From contig NZ_JAAIKE010000012.1 of the NCBI RefSeq assembly GCF_010915705.1, positions 1 through 62,245 of the forward strand: a stretch of DNA of 62,245 nt, given 5' to 3'. This DNA is from Pseudotabrizicola algicola. Its GTDB lineage: Bacteria > Pseudomonadota > Alphaproteobacteria > Rhodobacterales > Rhodobacteraceae. A program made the translations under genes and the position numbers. Below the pieces are notes generated by a model, which did no database searches, was not told where the DNA came from, and saw nothing but the letters and a program-made list of their open reading frames with translations. Below are positions 57,605-62,245 of the stretch, in pieces (the first letter of the stretch is position 1; the number at the start of each line of letters is the position of its first letter).

Positions 57605-60600
57605 TCAGGCCGCTGCTTCGGCCAGAAGCTGTGCATTGCCGCCCGAGGCAGTGGTGTCAATGCAGGTGTGACGCTCGAATGTGACATGGGCCTTGTCGGG
57701 CATGTCGGTAATGAGCGGCAGGATCGGCCCCGCCCGGCGGGACAGCGCGCTGGCATAGGCGCGGGCGCGGGCCGTCTCGCCCCACCAGATCGCCGCGGCA
57801 AATCCCGTCTCCTCGCCGAGCGCCTCGGGGGCGAGGTCTGGCACCTCGACCGCCACCCCGCCCAAGGCGCGAACGGCCACCGCCTGCACCATCGCCTGCG
57901 CAGGGCCGGGGCCAAGGCACAGGACGGGCGCACGGGCCAGAGTGGTCAGCCTGTTGGATTCGCCCGTCGGACCGGGCAGATCAACCGTGACCGGCTCCGG
58001 CACCGCCTGCACCATCCGCAGCGCCTCGCGCAGGGGGCGCGCTGCCGGTTCCAGCGCCCGCGCGCCATCCGCGTTGCGATGGCCGTCATCAGCGGCAGGC
58101 CGCGGCGGCTTGCAGAAACGCAGCAGATACTGCGGTCCGCCCGCCTTTGGCCCCGTTCCCGACAGGCCCTCGCCGCCGAAGGGCTGGCTGCCCACCACCG
58201 CCCCGATCTGGTTGCGGTTCACATAGATATTGCCAACCCGCATCGCCGCCACCACCTGCTGCACGCGGTCATCGATCCGCGTGTGCAGGCCAAAGGTCAG
58301 CCCGTATCCGGTGGCGTTCACCGCCGCGATCACCCGGTCCAGATCGACGGCGCGGAACGTGGCCACATGCAGCACCGGGCCGAAGATCTCGCGCGGCATC
58401 GCTTCGATCCCCGGCACCTTGATCACCACAGGCGCCACGAAATGCCCCCCTGCCGGAGCGGACAGTTCCTTCAGCACCCGCCCCTCGGCGCGGGCCTGCG
58501 CCACATAACCGGCGATGCCCGCCTGTGCCTCGGCATCGATCACCGGCCCCACATCGGTGGCCAGATGCCACGGATCCCCCAGCGCCAGATCGTCCATCGC
58601 GCCGAACAGCATCTCCAGCACCGTCTCGGCGATATCCTCCTGCACATAGAGGCACCGCAGCGCCGAGCAGCGCTGCCCCGCCGACTGGAAGCTCGAGGCA
58701 AGGATGTCGCGCACCGCCTGTTCGGGCAGCGCGGTGCTGTCCACCACCATCGCGTTAAGCCCCCCGGTCTCGGCGATCAGCGGCGCGCCCGGGTCCAGAT
58801 GCTCGGCCATGCTCGCCCGGATCTTCAGCGCCGTATCGGTGCCGCCGGTAAAGGCCACTCCCGCCACCCGCGCATCGCGCGTCAGTGCAGCCCCGACTGC
58901 GCCATCGCCCGGCAAGAGTTGCAGGGCCGAGACCGGCACCCCCGCCCGATGCAGCAACCCCACGGCAAAAGCCGCAATCAGCGGCGTCTGCTCTGCCGGT
59001 TTGGCCAGCACCGCATTGCCCGCCGCCAGCGCCGCCGCGATCTGTCCGGTGAAGATGGCCAGAGGGAAGTTCCACGGGCTGATGCAGGCAAAGATCCCCC
59101 GGCAGGGGTGGCGCAGCGCCCCGGCACCGTCGGCGTAATAGCGCAGGAAATCCACCGCCTCGCGCAGTTCCGACACCGCATCGGCCTGCGTCTTGCCCGC
59201 CTCGCGCGCCAGCAGCGCGAAGATCGCGCCGAACTCGGCCTCGTAAAGATCGGCCGCCCGGCGCAGCACCTCTGCCCGTGCCTGGCGCTCTGCCGCCCAG
59301 GGCTCGGCCAGCCGCAGGGCGGTGTCGATATCGGGGGCGCCCGCCTCGGTGACAAAGCCCACCCGCGCGCCCGTCGCGGGGTTCGTAACCTCGCGGCGCA
59401 GACCGCCCGCCGCGCGGCCTGCCAGCATCGGCGCCGCCTCGAACACCGTCTCGGCAAAAGGCGCACGCGCCGCCGCAATCTTCTCCAGATCGGGGGCAGC
59501 CGTCAGGTCAAACCCGCAGGCATTGCGCCGCGCGCCGAACAACTCCGGCCCCGTCAGCAGCGCCTTGTTGGGCACGCCCAACCCCCCCTCGACAGCCGTC
59601 AGCGGGCAGGCCGCCACCCGCGCGGGCGGCACGTCCTCGTCGACGATCTGGTTGACAAAACTGCTGTTGGCGCCGTTTTCCAGCAAGCGCCGCACCAGAT
59701 AGGCCAGCAGGTCGCGATGCGCCCCCACCGGCGCGTAAATCCGGCAGCGGGTGCCACGGTCCGACAGCACGATGTCATGCAGCCGCTCACCCATCCCGTG
59801 CAGGCGCTGGAACTCGAAGGCCATCGCATCCACGCCCATCTCGCCCGCCATATGCAGCACCGCCGCGACCGTATGGGCGTTGTGGGTGGCAAACTGCGGG
59901 TAGATCCGGCCCGCCAACCCAAGCAGCTTGCGCGCATTGGCGATGTAGGAGACATCCGTCGCCTCCTTGCGTGTGAACACCGGGAAACTCTCCAGCCCCA
60001 GCACCTGCGCCCGCTTCACCTCGGCATCCCAATAGGCACCCTTGACCAGCCGCACCATGATCTTGCGGTCCAGCCGCTCGGCCAGATCATGCAGCCAGTC
60101 GATCACCGCCCCCGCGCGCCGCCCGTAGGCCTGCACCACCACGCCGAACCCGTCCCATCCGGCCAGCGAGGCATCCGACAGCACCGCCTCGATCACCTCG
60201 AGCGACAACTCCAGCCGGTCGGCCTCCTCGGCGTCGATGTTGAAGCCGATCCCCGCCGCCCGCGCCAGCCCCGCCAGCGCGCGCACGCGCGGCACCAGTT
60301 CGGCCATCACGCGGTCGCGCTTGGCCACCTCATAGCGCGGGTGCAACGCCGACAGCTTCACCGAAATTCCCGGATTGGCCCGAATGTCATTGCCCTTGGC
60401 CGCCGCCGCAATCGCGGTGATCGCCCGCGTATAGGCAAGGTGATAGCGCCGCGCATCGGCCTCGGTGCGCGCCGCCTCGCCCAGCATGTCATAGCTGTAG
60501 GTATAGCCCTTCGCCTCCAGATTGCGGGCGCGGTCCATCGCGCGCTCGATCGTCTCGCCCAGAACGAAGTTGCGGCCCATCTCCTTCATCGCCTGCGCCA

Positions 60601-61081
60601 CCGCGCGGCGGATCACCGGCTCGCCCAGCCGCTTGACCGCCGCCCGCAGATGCCCCGCCACCCCCGGTTCGCGGTCATCCAGCACCTTGCCGGTCAGCAT
60701 CAAGGCCCATGTCGAGGCATTGACCAGCGACGACGCCGACCGCCCCAGATGCCGCCCCCAATCGCTCGGCGCGATCTTGTCCTCGATCAGGGCATCCATC
60801 GTCTCGGCATCCGGCACCCGCAGCAACGCCTCGGCCAGACACATCAGCGCGATGCCCTCATCGGTCGAAAGTCCGTATTCGGCCAGAAACACCTCCATCA
60901 GCCCCGGCTTGGCGCTCTTGCGGATGCGGGTCACCAGATCGGCCCCTGCCGCCGAGATCGCCGCCCGTTCGGCCTCCGGCAAGGCCGCCTCGGCAATCAG
61001 CGCCTGTACCAGCGCCGCCTCGTCGCGCAGCGCCTCGTTGCGGATGATGGCAAGGGGGGATTCGTGGGCGTCGCGCGGCAT
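57605..61081 (-). CDS. putA: Bifunctional proline dehydrogenase / L-glutamate gamma-semialdehyde dehydrogenase PutA
   Basis: An 1158-residue enzyme converting proline to glutamate. The proline dehydrogenase barrel (about 100-470) has GAYWDAEVKRAQ and the FAD-binding segment around GMGERLHDIV. The aldehyde dehydrogenase domain (about 530-1000) contains SPWNFPLAIFTGQIAAALAAGN, EGGLN-like ETGGLNAM and the nucleophile Cys in FQSAGQRCSALRC. The C-terminal 120 residues form the extra domain of long PutAs. No N-terminal ribbon-helix-helix domain is present, so it is not self-regulating; control is by the divergent putR. The ATG at 61081 follows CAGGAGAGCCAG. Confidence 0.95.
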   Translation of the reverse strand: MPRDAHESPLAIIRNEALRDEAALVQALIAEAALPEAERAAISAAGADLVTRIRKSAKPGLMEVFLAEYGLSTDEGIALMCLAEALLRVPDAETMDALIEDKIAPSDWGRHLGRSASSLVNASTWALMLTGKVLDDREPGVAGHLRAAVKRLGEPVIRRAVAQAMKEMGRNFVLGETIERAMDRARNLEAKGYTYSYDMLGEAARTEADARRYHLAYTRAITAIAAAAKGNDIRANPGISVKLSALHPRYEVAKRDRVMAELVPRVRALAGLARAAGIGFNIDAEEADRLELSLEVIEAVLSDASLAGWDGFGVVVQAYGRRAGAVIDWLHDLAERLDRKIMVRLVKGAYWDAEVKRAQVLGLESFPVFTRKEATDVSYIANARKLLGLAGRIYPQFATHNAHTVAAVLHMAGEMGVDAMAFEFQRLHGMGERLHDIVLSDRGTRCRIYAPVGAHRDLLAYLVRRLLENGANSSFVNQIVDEDVPPARVAACPLTAVEGGLGVPNKALLTGPELFGARRNACGFDLTAAPDLEKIAAARAPFAETVFEAAPMLAGRAAGGLRREVTNPATGARVGFVTEAGAPDIDTALRLAEPWAAERQARAEVLRRAADLYEAEFGAIFALLAREAGKTQADAVSELREAVDFLRYYADGAGALRHPCRGIFACISPWNFPLAIFTGQIAAALAAGNAVLAKPAEQTPLIAAFAVGLLHRAGVPVSALQLLPGDGAVGAALTRDARVAGVAFTGGTDTALKIRASMAEHLDPGAPLIAETGGLNAMVVDSTALPEQAVRDILASSFQSAGQRCSALRCLYVQEDIAETVLEMLFGAMDDLALGDPWHLATDVGPVIDAEAQAGIAGYVAQARAEGRVLKELSAPAGGHFVAPVVIKVPGIEAMPREIFGPVLHVATFRAVDLDRVIAAVNATGYGLTFGLHTRIDDRVQQVVAAMRVGNIYVNRNQIGAVVGSQPFGGEGLSGTGPKAGGPQYLLRFCKPPRPAADDGHRNADGARALEPAARPLREALRMVQAVPEPVTVDLPGPTGESNRLTTLARAPVLCLGPGPAQAMVQAVAVRALGGVAVEVPDLAPEALGEETGFAAAIWWGETARARAYASALSRRAGPILPLITDMPDKAHVTFERHTCIDTTASGGNAQLLAEAAA

Positions 61082-61183
61082 CTGGCTCTCCTGTTTGGCC
61101 CATGATACCGCGCTATCCAAAGGCTGTTCGCCCGATTATACTGGCTTACGCAGCCATTTCGCCCGCAAATCAGGCCAAATCCC

Positions 61184-61648
61184 ATGTCTTCTGCCCTGCC
61201 CGAACTGGACCGTTTCGATCACGCCATCCTGCGCGTCCTCTCGACAGATGGCCGCATCAGCGCGGTGGAACTCGCCCGCCGCATCGGCCTGTCGAAAAGC
61301 CCCACCCAGGCCCGCATGAAACGCCTCGAGGAACTGGGCGTCATCACCGCCTATCGCGCCGGACTTGACCCGATAAAGATGGGTCAGGCCCATGTCGCCT
61401 TTGTCGAGGTAAAGCTGTCCGACACCCGCGAAGCCGCGCTGCAGGCCTTCAACAAGGCGGTGCAAGCCGTGCCGGAAATCGAGCAATGCCACATGATCGC
61501 CAGCCGCTTCGACTACCTGCTCAAGGTGCGCACCGCCGACATTCAGGCCTATCGCCGCGTGCTGGCCGAACGCATCTCGGCCTTGCCCCATGTCACCAGC
61601 ACCTCCACCCATGTGGCGATGGAATCGGTGAAGGAAGGGCCGATCTAG
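61184..61648 (+). CDS. putR: Lrp/AsnC-family transcriptional activator PutR
   Basis: A 154-residue Lrp-type regulator: N-terminal helix-turn-helix (LDRFDHAILRVLSTDGRISAVELARRIGLSKSPTQARMKRLEELGVI) followed by a RAM ligand-binding domain (AFVEVKLSDTREAALQAF ... FDYLLKVRTADIQAYRRVL). In Rhodobacter capsulatus and Agrobacterium PutR activates putA in response to proline. The genes are divergent here with a 102-base intergenic region that contains a TATACT -10-like hexamer for putR (61137-61142). The ATG at 61184 is preceded by CAAATCCC with weak RBS. Confidence 0.92.
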   Translation: MSSALPELDRFDHAILRVLSTDGRISAVELARRIGLSKSPTQARMKRLEELGVITAYRAGLDPIKMGQAHVAFVEVKLSDTREAALQAFNKAVQAVPEIEQCHMIASRFDYLLKVRTADIQAYRRVLAERISALPHVTSTSTHVAMESVKEGPI

Positions 61649-61668
61649 CCTCGCCCCTCAGGAAACCG

Positions 61669-61754
61669 TGGTGCCCGCGGCCGGACTTGAACCGGCACGA
61701 CCTTGCGATCGGGAGATTTTAAGTCTCATGTGTCTACCATTTCACCACGCGGGC
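61669..61754 (-). tRNA. tRNA-Leu (TAA anticodon)
   Basis: On the minus strand 86 bases fold into a class II tRNA with long variable arm. The acceptor stem is GCCCGCG/CGCGGGC, the anticodon loop CTTAAAA gives UAA, the variable arm CCCGATCGCAAGGTCGT forms its own stem, and the T arm is GCCGG/CCGGC with TTCAAGT. Discriminator A and an encoded CCA end the gene. It reads UUA (and UUG by wobble). The gene is convergent with putR, with 20 bases between them. Confidence 0.96.
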
Positions 61755-61868
61755 AGCGCCCGCCCAGCATAGCGATGCGCGCGGCGGGGAAAAGGGGGCC
61801 CGCGCATATTCCTGCCCTTGACCGCCCGCGCTTTCGCGCGATGCAGCAGCGATGCTGCTCTGCGGCAA

Positions 61869-61898
61869 TTGACAGCGCACCGCTTCCCCCGCTTTATG
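61869..61898 (+). promoter_or_regulatory. Putative promoter of the CoA-transferase operon
   Basis: A consensus TTGACA -35 (61869-61874) is followed after 18 bases by TTTATG (61893-61898) as -10-like element, 29 bases before the start codon. A GCAGCA-GCGA-TGCTGC hairpin lies just upstream. Confidence 0.45.
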
Positions 61899-61927
61899 AT
61901 TGCAACGGTTTTGCGGGAAAGGTCGTC

Positions 61928-62245
61928 ATGAACAAGGTCTATCCGAATGCGGCAGCGGCGCTTGATGGGGTGCTGTTTGATGGCATGCTCATCGCCAGCG
62001 GGGGGTTTGGCCTCTGCGGTATCCCCGAACTCCTGATCGCCGCGATCCGCGACGCTGGCACCAGGAACCTCACCGTCGCCTCCAACAACGCGGGCGTTGA
62101 CGGGTTCGGCCTCGGGGTTCTCCTGGAAACCCGGCAGGTCAGGAAGATGATCTCCTCCTACGTGGGCGAGAACGCCGAATTCATGCGCCAGTATCTGAGC
62201 GGCGAGCTGGAGCTGGAATTCAACCCCCAGGGCACGCTGGCCGAA
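61928..62245 (+). CDS. Succinyl-CoA:3-ketoacid CoA-transferase subunit A (partial)
   Basis: The first 106 codons of a family I CoA-transferase subunit A; the gene runs off the window end. The N-terminus [40 protein letters not shown] contains the conserved [10 protein letters not shown] motif, followed by [21 protein letters not shown] and [32 protein letters not shown], which match ScoA/AtoD-like subunits. The enzyme moves CoA from succinyl-CoA to acetoacetate in ketone-body use. A subunit B gene is expected just outside. The ATG follows GGGAAAGGTCGTC. Confidence 0.92.
   Translation, partial: MNKVYPNAAAALDGVLFDGMLIASGGFGLCGIPELLIAAIRDAGTRNLTVASNNAGVDGFGLGVLLETRQVRKMISSYVGENAEFMRQYLSGELELEFNPQGTLAE

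Noticed and set aside
57305-61105. A 1266-codon open frame on the plus strand antisense to putA
   Set aside because: It mirrors putA codon bias (high-GC antisense frame), is rich in Arg/His/Pro/Gln, has no domain, and crosses the rhomboid start and the terminator module. putA has complete catalytic motifs on the other strand.
1-62245. CRISPR array
   Set aside because: No regularly spaced repeats of 24-40 bases and no cas genes; the repeats seen are 11- and 14-base tandems or scattered hairpin modules.
1-62245. Insertion sequences
   Set aside because: No transposase-like protein or terminal inverted repeats with target duplications; the 165-bp modules at 14.0 and 57.4 kb are non-coding and terminator-like.

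Overview
The window is high-GC alphaproteobacterial chromosome. Its content points to the family Rhodobacteraceae/Paracoccaceae (Rhodobacter-, Gemmobacter- or Tabrizicola-like). Supporting features are a hisD / UPF0262 / phosphatase / infA / maf / RNase G / yacG / tRNA-Phe block, a bioMNY biotin transporter, a putA-putR pair, a ScfR-type regulator with TTTGCAAA boxes, and G/C-rich intergenic terminator modules. No ribosomal RNA, CRISPR array, transposase, integrase or plasmid gene is visible. Nearly all genes are intact; only the last one (CoA-transferase subunit A) is cut by the window end.

Layout. 1-9.7 kb: tRNA-Phe and, all leftward, a housekeeping block (yacG, RNase E/G, maf, infA, LMW phosphatase, UPF0262, GST, hisD). 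It is interrupted by a hydrolase/GNAT/SnoaL-like operon and by a divergent quinone-reductase/HxlR pair (qorB-like). 10-15 kb: a MATE exporter, a DUF1007 + NicO Ni/Co transporter pair, a GST and an NAD-dependent epimerase. 15.2-19.1 kb: parE; a strikingly AT-rich orphan gene overlapping its stop codon; then a stretch of very small genes (34-aa lipoprotein, 59-aa membrane protein, 44-aa basic protein) with repeated structured intergenic elements. 19.3-25.4 kb: a leftward TRAP transporter operon (DctP-DctQ-DctM) ending in an amidase and a 53-aa membrane protein, then a class-C-like serine hydrolase. 25.6-29.8 kb: DMT-family protein, Bcr/CflA-type MFS exporter, ScfR regulator, YdcH-like protein, secreted thermonuclease.

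29.9-36.7 kb: a choline/glycine-betaine island, betA-betB-betI leftward and choX-choW-choV rightward, with a palindromic BetI-type operator between them. 36.7-42.1 kb: dprA-topA leftward and gabT rightward. 42.2-48.2 kb: a cytoplasmic phosphorelay module comprising a 1293-aa six-PAS hybrid histidine kinase, a single-domain receiver, a receiver in which the phospho-accepting Asp is Glu fused to a degenerate GGDEF domain, and an Hpt protein. 48.3-53.5 kb: glycine-zipper lipoprotein, bioM-bioN-bioY, and convergent to them an atypical thiolase, a short AMP-ligase and aroQ. 53.7-57.3 kb: metF with a divergent MetR-like LysR regulator, an inositol monophosphatase-family gene and a rhomboid protease. 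57.6-62.2 kb: putA with divergent Lrp-type putR, tRNA-Leu(UAA) and the start of a succinyl-CoA:3-ketoacid CoA-transferase operon.

The most unusual signals are non-coding or regulatory. A pseudoknot-like element occurs twice (about 3.2 kb and 53.6 kb) with compensatory stem changes. A hairpin with a conserved asymmetric internal loop occurs twice near 18.2 and 18.8 kb. A ~165-bp bidirectional terminator module is present in two near-identical copies (14.0 and 57.4 kb) plus half-copies. The parE-linked AT-rich gene and the Glu-substituted response regulator are the most unusual proteins.
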